A DNA stretch of 64,000 nucleotides from Deltaproteobacteria bacterium (lineage in GTDB: Bacteria > Desulfobacterota > Syntrophorhabdia > Syntrophorhabdales > Syntrophorhabdaceae): the NCBI GenBank assembly GCA_029777945.1, contig JAKORG010000003.1, forward strand, positions 1 to 64,000, read 5' to 3'. The first letter of the stretch is position 1. Every line of letters starts with the position of its first letter. Shown in pieces: positions 1 through 8,170 of the stretch. The notes beneath the pieces are model-generated. The model was not told where the DNA came from and made no database searches. It saw only the letters and a list, made by a program, of their open reading frames with translations. The translations under genes were made by a program, and so were the position numbers.

Positions 1-1146
1 GTACGGTGATATCTGTCTTAATCTATCTATAATCTTTGGCAAAACATTAAGGACAAAATCTATTTCCTCTTCTGTATTATAGATGCTGAGGCTGAAACGC
101 ACAGAGCCATGAATCATTGTATACGGCACACCCATTGCCGTAAGCACATGAGATGGCTGGGGAGAACCTGATGTGCACGCAGAACCTGATGATGCACATA
201 TCCCGTACTGGTCTAATAGTAAAAGTATGCTCTCACCTTCAACGAATTCAAAGCTTACATGGGTGGTATTGGGGAGTCTTTGCTGTCTATGACCATTAAT
301 CTTGCATCGAGGTATCTTTTCTAAAATACCTTCCTCTAATTTTTCTCTTAAGATTTTAACGTAGTTATTTTCCTTTTTCAGATTTTGATAGGCAAGCTCA
401 CATGCCTTGCCAAGTCCTATTATGCCTGGCACATTTTCTGTGCCTCCTCTGCGTCCATTTTCCTGATGACCACCTATCAAAAAAGGAAAAAAGTCTGCCC
501 CTCTCCTTATATAAAGGACACCTATACCCTTTGGGCCATGGAGCTTATGACCTGATATGGATAGCATATCAATCTGGTTTTCTTTCATGTTAATGGGTAT
601 CTTACCTGCTGCCTGGACTGCATCTGTGTGAAAAATGATTCCACGCTCTTTTGCAATAGATGCCATATGTTCCACAGGAAATATAACACCTGTCTCATTG
701 TTTGCCCACATAATACTCACTACTGCCGTATCAGTTGTGAGACAGTTTCTGTAGGTGTCTATATCAATCATGCCATCCCTATCCACCGGGAGTTCTGTGA
801 TGCGATAACCTTTTGTGGCAAGCCTTTCGCATAGCACCTTTACTGCAGGGTGCTCCACACTGCTTGTGACAATATGCCTTTTATCTGGATTTAAAGATAA
901 TGCTGAGAGTATTGCAGCGTTGTCACTCTCTGTACCACAGCTCGTAAATACAATTTCATCAGGGTATGCATTAATAAGATGTGCCACCTTCTCTCTGGCC
1001 TCGGCTATTTTTTTTGCCACCTCGCCTCCAAAGGAATGGATGCTCGATGGATTACCATAGAGCACACTAAAATAAGGATGCATCTCCTCTAAAACCTCAG
1101 GCGCCACCATTGTTGTTGCATTGTTATCAAGATATATGGTCTTCAT
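1..1146 (-). CDS. nifS: Cysteine desulfurase, NifS/IscS type (3' end cut by window edge)
   Basis: This PLP enzyme would convert cysteine to alanine and pass the sulfur to Fe-S cluster assembly. The frame is open from an ATG at 1146 to base 1 (382 codons), so only a few C-terminal residues should be missing compared with the usual 385-400. The N-terminus reads MKTIYLDNNATT, as in the family. SGHKLHGPKG holds the PLP lysine, and SSGSACTSGS holds the catalytic cysteine in the short-loop NifS form. AGGAGG lies just upstream of the ATG. The gene follows acsB by 42 bases on the same strand. Its cotranscription with three Fe-S-rich CODH/ACS enzymes suggests it serves their clusters (inference). Confidence 0.93.
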   Translation of the reverse strand, partial: MKTIYLDNNATTMVAPEVLEEMHPYFSVLYGNPSSIHSFGGEVAKKIAEAREKVAHLINAYPDEIVFTSCGTESDNAAILSALSLNPDKRHIVTSSVEHPAVKVLCERLATKGYRITELPVDRDGMIDIDTYRNCLTTDTAVVSIMWANNETGVIFPVEHMASIAKERGIIFHTDAVQAAGKIPINMKENQIDMLSISGHKLHGPKGIGVLYIRRGADFFPFLIGGHQENGRRGGTENVPGIIGLGKACELAYQNLKKENNYVKILREKLEEGILEKIPRCKINGHRQQRLPNTTHVSFEFVEGESILLLLDQYGICASSGSACTSGSPQPSHVLTAMGVPYTMIHGSVRFSLSIYNTEEEIDFVLNVLPKIIDRLRQISPY

Positions 1147-1188
1147 TGAATTACCTCCTAAACCACTAATTCAGGAGAAACTGGATTT

Positions 1189-3402
1189 TTATAATAAAGG
1201 TTCAAGGTTAAGGCATGGGTGACCTTTTTGTGATATATATTCGAGCACCTCTTCTTCTGTTTTTGCCACTGTCTCGTCTGCTATCATATCGATGAAGTTG
1301 GGTACCCCCAGTTCCTGAGCCCTCTTTTTGATTTTTTCCCTTAACTCCTCTTTTAATCTTTTAGGCATCCACACAAGCCTTAGAAACCCGCCATCTCCTT
1401 TTAAAAACTTTCTCTGAGTGATGTTGTATTTGCTATGGCCTAAAAAGCCTGGTGTCTGTGCGCCACCACCAACGGCACCTGCAAGGGTTGTAAATTTCAT
1501 GCCACATGGTGTCATATCAGTAAAATCCCTGTCAACGGTCATAATACCGTTACACATGGGAAGTATGGCAGCAATGCACTCACAGCATCCACATGTTGTC
1601 ATGGGGTCTACCATCAAACTATATAAACTTACCCTTTCTATCTTCTGCCTCGATGCCTTATAAACATAATCATTGCAGCCCTTAAACTGGCCGAGTTTTT
1701 CGTCAATGCATTCGCCCTTTTTAACAGGCTGGTTTGGGCCTTCTGGATTTATCTCGTAGGCTGCCTTGCAATCCAGCCAATTGTAAGCACCACAAAGACC
1801 AGTCCTTTCAGGACTTATAATGCACACATGACTTGGTGCAAAGGACTGGCATAGAATACATGAATAGAATGTATCCACACTCTCATCAGTCATACCTTCA
1901 ATCCTTGCATCCCTTTGTGCGTAGGATGCCCTTGCCAGCTTAAGGATTTCTTTTACCTTTTCTTCGTCTGTATATATCTTTATCTGCACCTTATCGAATA
2001 TGGCACCAAATTCCTGATGGTATTTTGCATGGATGATCCTGCCTATATGTTTAAGTTTAAAGCCTTTTTCAACAGCCTGTTTTGAAATACGAATCCAGGC
2101 AATGTCACGTTGACCAATGTGCATAATACCCTGGGCCTGATTTATAAGGTGATGGTTTTGCCTTTCAAGGATGGGCTCAAAGTCTTCCTGAAATCGCCTT
2201 CCTGCCACTTCAGCCACCATGGCAAAGTGAAGCCTTGAACCAGGCTCCACATCTGTCACGTCCTTTCCGATTACATCCACCCGACCGTCTTCCACCTCTT
2301 CCATGCCCTTTGATGTGGTCCACTCAACGGCAATGGTTCTGCCACCACCCATCTCGAGATATATATCTTCTCCCCGCACCCTTTCTCCTTCAAATGCAGG
2401 GCCATATGCTACAGGTATTGGCACCTTTGATACTGTAACCTTAAGACCCCTTACCTCTATTGCCTTTTGCACTATCTGGTTATGGGGTATGCTGGAGACC
2501 ACATGCTCATATGTGCATATACCCGTTGGTAGTATCTGAGGTATAGATGTATCTGAAATGGTGGGAAATCCCCAGTTTATAGCACCTGCTGCATTGGCAA
2601 ACCATTCATCTGTTACCTCTCCTAAGGCAAGGATAAAGGCATATGTCCTGTCTTTGTTGTAGATGAGGTTTTTTCTGAATTCACCAGGTTTAATGCCCCC
2701 AAATGCCATGGCAACCTTGCATGCAAAACCTATGGCAAACACACAAGCAGAGATATGAGGCCCAAAAGGCACAAGTCTTGTAGGCCATCCGATTTGGGTG
2801 CCTGCCTCTATGAGCTGTTCTGTAAAAGTGCTGTTTTTACTGTGGGCACACATAAATACATAGAGATTTCTCTCCTGTAGCTCTAAAGCGATTTTTGCTG
2901 CAGTTTCTGTATCCGGTGCAGCGCCAATAACTGCTGCAAAACCAGGGGCTGTGCCATCAACAAACTCCACACCCCTTTTTCTGAATATTACATCATTTGC
3001 AGCACCAAGCCATATTTTACCTTTATCCAATTCCACATCTTCTTTGTCTGCAAGATAAAAATCAGGTTCTTCCAGATACCTTATGGCCTCTATAATTTCT
3101 TCTGCAAAAAGGGTTGCCATACCAGCATCCAGTGCCGGGGCGAGATAGGGCAGATGCGTTTTCTCACTAACAGGTGGAGGAATAAGCCTTGAACATATCT
3201 CAAGTACCTTTTCAATGTCCTTTATCTTGGATACGTCTATGCCTGTTATGGCATAGATGATAGGCAGGTAATATGCTGTATTGGGAAAGCCTATCTCATA
3301 TTCAGGGCCAAATTTTTCAAGACTAATTCTGTATTTTTCCCTGGCATAATCAAGTATCTTATGGGCGCCTCTTATGGCAGAAGATGCTATAATCTTAGAC
3401 AT
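1189..3402 (-). CDS. acsB: Acetyl-CoA synthase catalytic subunit (CODH/ACS beta)
   Basis: This subunit condenses CO, a methyl group from the corrinoid protein and CoA to acetyl-CoA, or runs in reverse, at the Ni-Fe-S A-cluster. Its length of 737 residues is close to the Moorella enzyme (about 729). All expected A-cluster cysteines are present: C515, C518, C527 and C537 hold the Fe4S4 cluster, and the C604-G605-C606 motif binds the distal nickel. These match the Moorella positions with a constant offset of nine. An AGGGG ribosome site precedes the ATG. The gene lies 10 bases after the CO dehydrogenase gene, so the two would make a stoichiometric bifunctional complex. No archaeal-type truncation of the N-terminal CODH-binding domain is seen. 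Confidence 0.97.
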   Translation of the reverse strand: MSKIIASSAIRGAHKILDYAREKYRISLEKFGPEYEIGFPNTAYYLPIIYAITGIDVSKIKDIEKVLEICSRLIPPPVSEKTHLPYLAPALDAGMATLFAEEIIEAIRYLEEPDFYLADKEDVELDKGKIWLGAANDVIFRKRGVEFVDGTAPGFAAVIGAAPDTETAAKIALELQERNLYVFMCAHSKNSTFTEQLIEAGTQIGWPTRLVPFGPHISACVFAIGFACKVAMAFGGIKPGEFRKNLIYNKDRTYAFILALGEVTDEWFANAAGAINWGFPTISDTSIPQILPTGICTYEHVVSSIPHNQIVQKAIEVRGLKVTVSKVPIPVAYGPAFEGERVRGEDIYLEMGGGRTIAVEWTTSKGMEEVEDGRVDVIGKDVTDVEPGSRLHFAMVAEVAGRRFQEDFEPILERQNHHLINQAQGIMHIGQRDIAWIRISKQAVEKGFKLKHIGRIIHAKYHQEFGAIFDKVQIKIYTDEEKVKEILKLARASYAQRDARIEGMTDESVDTFYSCILCQSFAPSHVCIISPERTGLCGAYNWLDCKAAYEINPEGPNQPVKKGECIDEKLGQFKGCNDYVYKASRQKIERVSLYSLMVDPMTTCGCCECIAAILPMCNGIMTVDRDFTDMTPCGMKFTTLAGAVGGGAQTPGFLGHSKYNITQRKFLKGDGGFLRLVWMPKRLKEELREKIKKRAQELGVPNFIDMIADETVAKTEEEVLEYISQKGHPCLNLEPLL

Positions 3403-3412
3403 ATATCCCCTT

Positions 3413-5359
3413 TTATCCTAAAGAACGTCTCATATCCATATCAAAGAGAACCCTTTCCTTTGTCTTATCTATGCCCAAAGCCTTTCTTTTTTTATCAATA
3501 TGGGCTATCATCCTGTGTGCAGCCTTTATAGGGTCAGGTTCATATGCCCACATGCCTTTATACATTTCTTCAAATTCATGAAAGAGATGTTCTGTTACCT
3601 TATCGCTACCCAGTGTGGGCCAGGTGGTTCCAAAAACAGTAAAGATCCCTGATGTTACAAAATAGTGTCCTATTGCAAGGGCCTTTTCACTCATCCACTC
3701 AGGGGCTGCTCCAGCTGCAGGCAGGTCACTTATATCATTGCCAAGCCCACCTTCTTTTACCATAGCCGTTGCTGCAATGAGTATCCTCGAGTTATCAACA
3801 CAGGCACCCATATGGAGCACAGGCGGGATACCCACTGCCTCGCAGACCTCACTTAGGCCCGGGCCTGCATATTTTTTTGCTGCCTCTGGAACAAGCAGCC
3901 CTGCCTTTCCACATGCCATTGCAGCACAACCTGTTGTTAAGACAAGGACATCGTGTTTTATCAATTCTTTTGTCAGGGTTATATGCCCTAAGTCATGGGT
4001 TGTCCTTACATTATTACATCCCACCACACCGGCTATACCCCTTATCCTGCCGTTTATTATATTGTCATTTAATGGTCTATAGCTTGCCCTGAATAAACCA
4101 CCCAAAAGATAGTTTATAGTCTCGTGGCTGAATCCAACAACAGTTTCCTGAATCTGGGATGGAATATACACATTATGTCTCCTGTTGGGATAGTTTTCAA
4201 TGGCAAGCCTTAATATCTTTTTGGCTGTATCAAGACCTTTGTCTGGATGGAATTCTATGTGTATGGCCCCTTCTATCTTTGCCCTATCTGATGTGGTTAT
4301 GAGTTTTGTATGGAAACACTCTGCAACATTTTTTAATCCCTGCATCTCGCACTGTATATCAACAGTCATGAGTTCCACTGCACCTGTAATGATTGCCAGC
4401 TCTTGCTGTAAAAAGTTTCCTGCACAGGGAATGCCATGTCTCATTAATACCTCATTGGCAGAACAACACATGCCTGCAAGATTTATCCCTTTAGCACCCA
4501 CCTTTTCGGCAAGGCTTTTCAACTCAGGGTCTTTTGTGGCTAAAACGAGCAGTTCTGGTAGAAGAGGCTCGTGTCCATGGACTACTATGTTCACTTCATC
4601 CTCTTTTAAAACACCGAGATTTATACTACCCATAACAGGCACAGGGGTGTTGAACATGATATCCTGTAACTCAGTGGAGATCATTGAACCTCCCCATCCA
4701 TCTGCCAGTGCACATCTTGTAGTTTGAAGTAAAATGTGTTTGTAATCCTGGTCCACACCCATATGGGTCCTGTGCATTATTTCCACCACTTCCCTGTCAA
4801 TGCCCCTGGGGATGACGCCCAATCTTTTCCAGATTTCCTGCCTGCTTACAGGTGCCTTTTTAATATAAGTCAGCTCACCCTTTTGTTTTCCGAACTCTTC
4901 TAAAACCCTCTCACCAAGCTCAATGGCTATTTCCTTTGTATCCTTTCCATCAACATTTATTCCAAAGTCAAGGGCAACGGCAATAAGTTTTAACTCGTCT
5001 TTTATGGAAAACCCCTGTGTTTCTCCACGGGCAGTTTTTAAAAATGTCTCTGCTACTTCCCTTGCATGGTCAGAATGGGCTGCCACGCCTGCAGCTACCT
5101 TTCTGGCAAAATTCCTCGCCACAATCGTATCTATTGTGGCTCCACATACACCTGTTCTTTCTTTTCTGGATTCCCTTTTTGAGCGGGGGAGCCTGCATGG
5201 CCCCATTGCACAGATTTTGCAACAGCTTTCCTCAACACCTATTGGACAAGGTTTTATCTCCTCTGCTCTGCTGAATATTGTTTCAATTTCTTCTTTTTTC
5301 GCCTTCTCTATTAAATCAATCGTTGCACTATCAATACTTGCCGTATAGTCTTTATCCAT
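3413..5359 (-). CDS. acsA: Ni-Fe carbon monoxide dehydrogenase catalytic subunit (CODH/ACS alpha)
   Basis: The enzyme interconverts CO2 and CO at the NiFe4S4 C-cluster; CO passes through a tunnel to AcsB. The 648 residues match the CooS/AcsA family. The N-terminus carries the B/D-cluster cysteines C38, C46, C47, C50, C55 and C72. Later segments GVVGCNN, TTGCAAMACGKAG and HMGACVDN hold C-cluster ligands. The ATG follows GGGAG at good spacing and lies 15 bases after the acsD stop. The adjacent acsB argues for the acetyl-CoA pathway form rather than a stand-alone respiratory CooS. The symbol cooS is equally used for this family. Confidence 0.96.
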   Translation of the reverse strand: MDKDYTASIDSATIDLIEKAKKEEIETIFSRAEEIKPCPIGVEESCCKICAMGPCRLPRSKRESRKERTGVCGATIDTIVARNFARKVAAGVAAHSDHAREVAETFLKTARGETQGFSIKDELKLIAVALDFGINVDGKDTKEIAIELGERVLEEFGKQKGELTYIKKAPVSRQEIWKRLGVIPRGIDREVVEIMHRTHMGVDQDYKHILLQTTRCALADGWGGSMISTELQDIMFNTPVPVMGSINLGVLKEDEVNIVVHGHEPLLPELLVLATKDPELKSLAEKVGAKGINLAGMCCSANEVLMRHGIPCAGNFLQQELAIITGAVELMTVDIQCEMQGLKNVAECFHTKLITTSDRAKIEGAIHIEFHPDKGLDTAKKILRLAIENYPNRRHNVYIPSQIQETVVGFSHETINYLLGGLFRASYRPLNDNIINGRIRGIAGVVGCNNVRTTHDLGHITLTKELIKHDVLVLTTGCAAMACGKAGLLVPEAAKKYAGPGLSEVCEAVGIPPVLHMGACVDNSRILIAATAMVKEGGLGNDISDLPAAGAAPEWMSEKALAIGHYFVTSGIFTVFGTTWPTLGSDKVTEHLFHEFEEMYKGMWAYEPDPIKAAHRMIAHIDKKRKALGIDKTKERVLFDMDMRRSLG

Positions 5360-5374
5360 TCAATCTCCCATTTT

Positions 5375-6319
5375 TTAGGCCAAAAGCTCTTTAATCATAT
5401 CTTTTATAAGGTTTATACTGTCAGGATGTCTCATAATAACGATATCTGCCCCTGCAAGGAGCATGGTCATGGCGGTTATGGCCTCAATTATAATAGACCT
5501 TGCCCTTTCGTCTCCTAATTTAGGGTCTTCATCTTTTGTAAGCCTTGTCTCTTTTATCTTCCAGACCTCTGGTGCCACATTGCATATTATAGGGTGCTGG
5601 AGTTTTGTATCCTCCTGGGTAAGGGCAGCCATCCTGTCTCTCTCCATAACAGAATAAGTATATTCGAGGCCGTAACCAAGGGCACCTGATGTGGGGTCCA
5701 TTAAAATCTTGTCATCAAGGACACCGAGGTTTCCAAGAAGGATGTTTAACTGCTTGGCAAGGTTTACATCAATAGGTGTTGATGCCATGACAACTTGATT
5801 GTAGCCAATTGCCGTTGCCCCTATCTGTTTGTAATTTTTATCAGATATAGGGCCTATTGCAATATTTTTACCCTCGCATGCCTCTGAGACCCTTTTTAAA
5901 AGAACAGCATCCTTTTCGTCATTTGCCGTGCCCCACACAATTAAGGGGCATTCAATGGCATCTGCCACATCCTTTACTACCTTGATTACTTCTTCTACAT
6001 CCCTATCCATGCCGTTTGGATCAGCACTGATTAGTTCAAGGGCAATCATTTCTGCCCCGTATACCTCAGTGCACTTTTTTGCCCATAGGACAGGGTCATG
6101 GCATACATCTTCATAGGGTTTTCTTGCCCACTCCTGCCAGTTTTTAGGTTCACAATCCCAGATCTCAAAGGCCACCCTGGGAGGATGGGGCATCTCTCCT
6201 TCAAAAGTATAAAAGGGATAACAACTCTCACCGCCTATTTTTATTGCCCTATCGCCAAACCCTAATGTAACTTCTCTGATCTTTCCAGTATATTTTATTT
6301 TTGGTATTTCAAAGGGCAT
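5375..6319 (-). CDS. acsD: Corrinoid/iron-sulfur protein small subunit
   Basis: This is the TIM-barrel small subunit of the corrinoid Fe-S protein (CFeSP), which carries the methyl group between methyl-tetrahydrofolate methyltransferase and acetyl-CoA synthase. At 314 residues it has family length (about 310-325). Recognisable AcsD/CdhD segments include PPRVAFEIWD, ADPNGMDRD, LMDPTSGALGYGLEYTYSVMERDR and a C-terminal GADIVIMRHP. AGGAGG precedes the ATG. The large, cobamide-binding AcsC subunit normally sits beside it but is absent here, so the complex must be completed by a gene elsewhere, possibly just beyond base 1. Confidence 0.94.
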   Translation of the reverse strand: MPFEIPKIKYTGKIREVTLGFGDRAIKIGGESCYPFYTFEGEMPHPPRVAFEIWDCEPKNWQEWARKPYEDVCHDPVLWAKKCTEVYGAEMIALELISADPNGMDRDVEEVIKVVKDVADAIECPLIVWGTANDEKDAVLLKRVSEACEGKNIAIGPISDKNYKQIGATAIGYNQVVMASTPIDVNLAKQLNILLGNLGVLDDKILMDPTSGALGYGLEYTYSVMERDRMAALTQEDTKLQHPIICNVAPEVWKIKETRLTKDEDPKLGDERARSIIIEAITAMTMLLAGADIVIMRHPDSINLIKDMIKELLA

Positions 6320-6328
6320 CTTTCCTCC

Positions 6329-6505
6329 TTAATTTGACTTTTCACTTCCATAACATTCATTACTATACCAATAACGAAGGGCACTCTTCAAATATTTAAT
6401 TTTCTCATCCCTTGTTTTAAGTTTTTCTCTCCAGTCATACCTCTTATAAGGTTCATCATCTTTTGTTTTTACATCAAAAACCTCTTTTTTTTCATCTTTT
6501 TCCAT
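6329..6505 (-). CDS. Small charged protein in the CODH/ACS operon, function unknown
   Basis: This 58-codon ORF starts at an ATG preceded by AGGAGG at ideal spacing. It ends inside the ribosome site of acsD, 9 bases before that ATG, so it looks translationally coupled. The protein is very rich in lysine and glutamate in its first 35 residues. It then has a short segment KYLKSALRYWYSNECYG with aromatic residues and one cysteine. No transmembrane segment or metal-binding pair is visible and I do not recognise the family. Its place between folD and acsD suggests a small accessory or assembly factor of the corrinoid or CODH/ACS complex (inference). A chance ORF is possible but unlikely given the start site. 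Confidence 0.65.
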   Translation of the reverse strand: MEKDEKKEVFDVKTKDDEPYKRYDWREKLKTRDEKIKYLKSALRYWYSNECYGSEKSN

Positions 6506-6513
6506 AAATCCTC

Positions 6514-7398
6514 CTAACCCTCTACACTTTTTTTTGCAGCATTTAATGTATTGAGCATGAGCATGGTAATGGTCATGGGTCCAACCCCACCGGGCACAGG
6601 GGTTATGGCAGATACCTTTTCCTTTACTGATTCAAAGTCCACATCACCGCACAGTCTTGCCTTTCCCTCAGGTGTTGTGCCTATTCTGTTTACACCAACA
6701 TCTATTACAACAGCACCTTCCTTTACCATATCTGCCGTTATTGCCTTTGGACTACCCAGGGCAACTATCAGGATATCTGCCCTTTTCGTATGCACAGTAA
6801 GGTTTTTTGTGCCTGTGTGACAGATCGTTACCGTTGCATTTGCCCCTTTTGCCTTTTGACATAACATCATGGCAATGGGTTTACCTACGATGTTGCTTCT
6901 TCCTAAAACCACCACCTCTGCCCCTTCTGTTTCGATATTGTTTTTTATCAGCAATTGCTGAATACCATAAGGGGTGCAGGGATAAAAAAGGGCTTCCCCG
7001 ATTACAAGCCTTCCCATATTGACTGGATGGAAACCATCCACATCTTTGTTGGGGTCTATGGTATAAATAATCTCTTTTTCGTTTATATGATGGGGCAGAG
7101 GTAATTGCACGAGTATGCCGTGTATTTTTTCGTCTTTGTTGTATTTTTCTATTAAGGATAGTAGCTCAATTTTACTTACTTTTTCAGGTAGGTTTTCCTG
7201 AATCGAATAAAATCCGAGGTCCTTTGCCGTTTTCTGTTTAGCTGTTACATAGCTAACAGAGGCAGGGTTGTTTCCCACAATTATCGTGACAAGCCCTGGT
7301 GTTATGTTAAATCGAGATTTCAGGTTTTCCACATCCCTCTTTATCTCTTTTCTTATTTCATTGGCCACATCCACACCGCTAATTATCCTTGCAGACAC
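6514..7398 (-). CDS. folD: Methylenetetrahydrofolate dehydrogenase/cyclohydrolase
   Basis: This bifunctional enzyme interconverts methylene-, methenyl- and 10-formyl-tetrahydrofolate with NAD(P), in the methyl branch of the Wood-Ljungdahl pathway and in one-carbon supply. The 294 residues match FolD. Visible motifs are the catalytic-lysine region SYVTAKQKTAKDLGF, the QLPLPHHI substrate loop, VVLGRSNIVGKP of the Rossmann fold, and the C-terminal TPVPGGVGPMT. The GTG start at 7398 has AAGGAGG 8 bases upstream. It lies between cooC and acsD, so here it is probably dedicated to C1 flow to or from acetyl-CoA synthase. Confidence 0.97.
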   Translation of the reverse strand: MSARIISGVDVANEIRKEIKRDVENLKSRFNITPGLVTIIVGNNPASVSYVTAKQKTAKDLGFYSIQENLPEKVSKIELLSLIEKYNKDEKIHGILVQLPLPHHINEKEIIYTIDPNKDVDGFHPVNMGRLVIGEALFYPCTPYGIQQLLIKNNIETEGAEVVVLGRSNIVGKPIAMMLCQKAKGANATVTICHTGTKNLTVHTKRADILIVALGSPKAITADMVKEGAVVIDVGVNRIGTTPEGKARLCGDVDFESVKEKVSAITPVPGGVGPMTITMLMLNTLNAAKKSVEG

Positions 7399-7420
7399 CT
7401 CAATCGCCTCCTTAAATTTA

Positions 7421-8170
7421 TTATTCTATATTTTTTTCAAATATACTGTAAGCGTCCATTAATGATATTGTATCCCCTTTGAGCCCAAAGATACTAACTT
7501 CCTCTGTATCGGCCTTGATAAGATATTCATCTTCCCTTATGATGCCGTTTATATTTATACCTTTTTTTTCAACAAGCAAATACAACTCTTCTTTCCTTTC
7601 CGGTTTCACCCTGTTTACAATGATATAGAATTCTTTTATGTTCAAATTAAGCTCATCTATTAAACCTATCATCCTGTGTGCTGTTTCAAGCCCCCTTGGT
7701 GTAGGATCTGATAATATATACAGGGAATCCACATTTTGTGTTACAAGTCTGCTCATGTGTTCCATACCTGCCTCATTGTCAACTACGATAAATTTATAAT
7801 TTTTTTTAAGGGTTTCTATGGATTCTTTTGCAATGCTGTTGGCTGCACAGTAACAGCCTGGGCCTTCAGGCCTTCCCATAACGAGTAAATCAAAGCCTTT
7901 ACCCTCAACAATTGCCTGATGGATCTTATATTCAAACCACATGTGCTTAGTCATGCCAGGGGGCACCTCTTTTTTTAAGAGTTCCCGGGCTTCGCCTATG
8001 GTATGGTTGACGCAAACACCGAGCAATTCGTTGAGATTGGAATTGGGGTCTAAATCCAGTGCAAGGACAGGAGAAATCTTTCTTTCTTCAATAAGATATC
8101 TGATAAGTAAGGCGGCAAAGGTAGTTTTACCTACCCCCCCTTTTCCTGCAATAGCCACTACTTTAGACAC
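7421..8170 (-). CDS. cooC: CODH nickel-insertion ATPase, CooC family
   Basis: This MinD-type P-loop ATPase matures nickel CO dehydrogenase or acetyl-CoA synthase by dimerising and handling Ni(II). The 249-residue protein has the deviant Walker A GKGGVGKTT at residues 9-17 and the diagnostic C106-Y-C108 pair, which coordinates metal at the CooC dimer interface. DNEAGMEHMSR is the Walker B/switch region. The GTG start overlaps the end of the RACo gene by 8 bases and has GGAG upstream, indicating coupling. Whether it serves the C-cluster (CooC) or the A-cluster (AcsF) cannot be told from sequence alone. Confidence 0.93.
   Translation of the reverse strand: MSKVVAIAGKGGVGKTTFAALLIRYLIEERKISPVLALDLDPNSNLNELLGVCVNHTIGEARELLKKEVPPGMTKHMWFEYKIHQAIVEGKGFDLLVMGRPEGPGCYCAANSIAKESIETLKKNYKFIVVDNEAGMEHMSRLVTQNVDSLYILSDPTPRGLETAHRMIGLIDELNLNIKEFYIIVNRVKPERKEELYLLVEKKGININGIIREDEYLIKADTEEVSIFGLKGDTISLMDAYSIFEKNIE

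Noticed and set aside
4200-4727. A 175-codon plus-strand ORF inside the CO dehydrogenase gene.
   Set aside because: It is antisense to a clearly coding acsA frame, has no family features, and other antisense frames of this gene are also open by composition.
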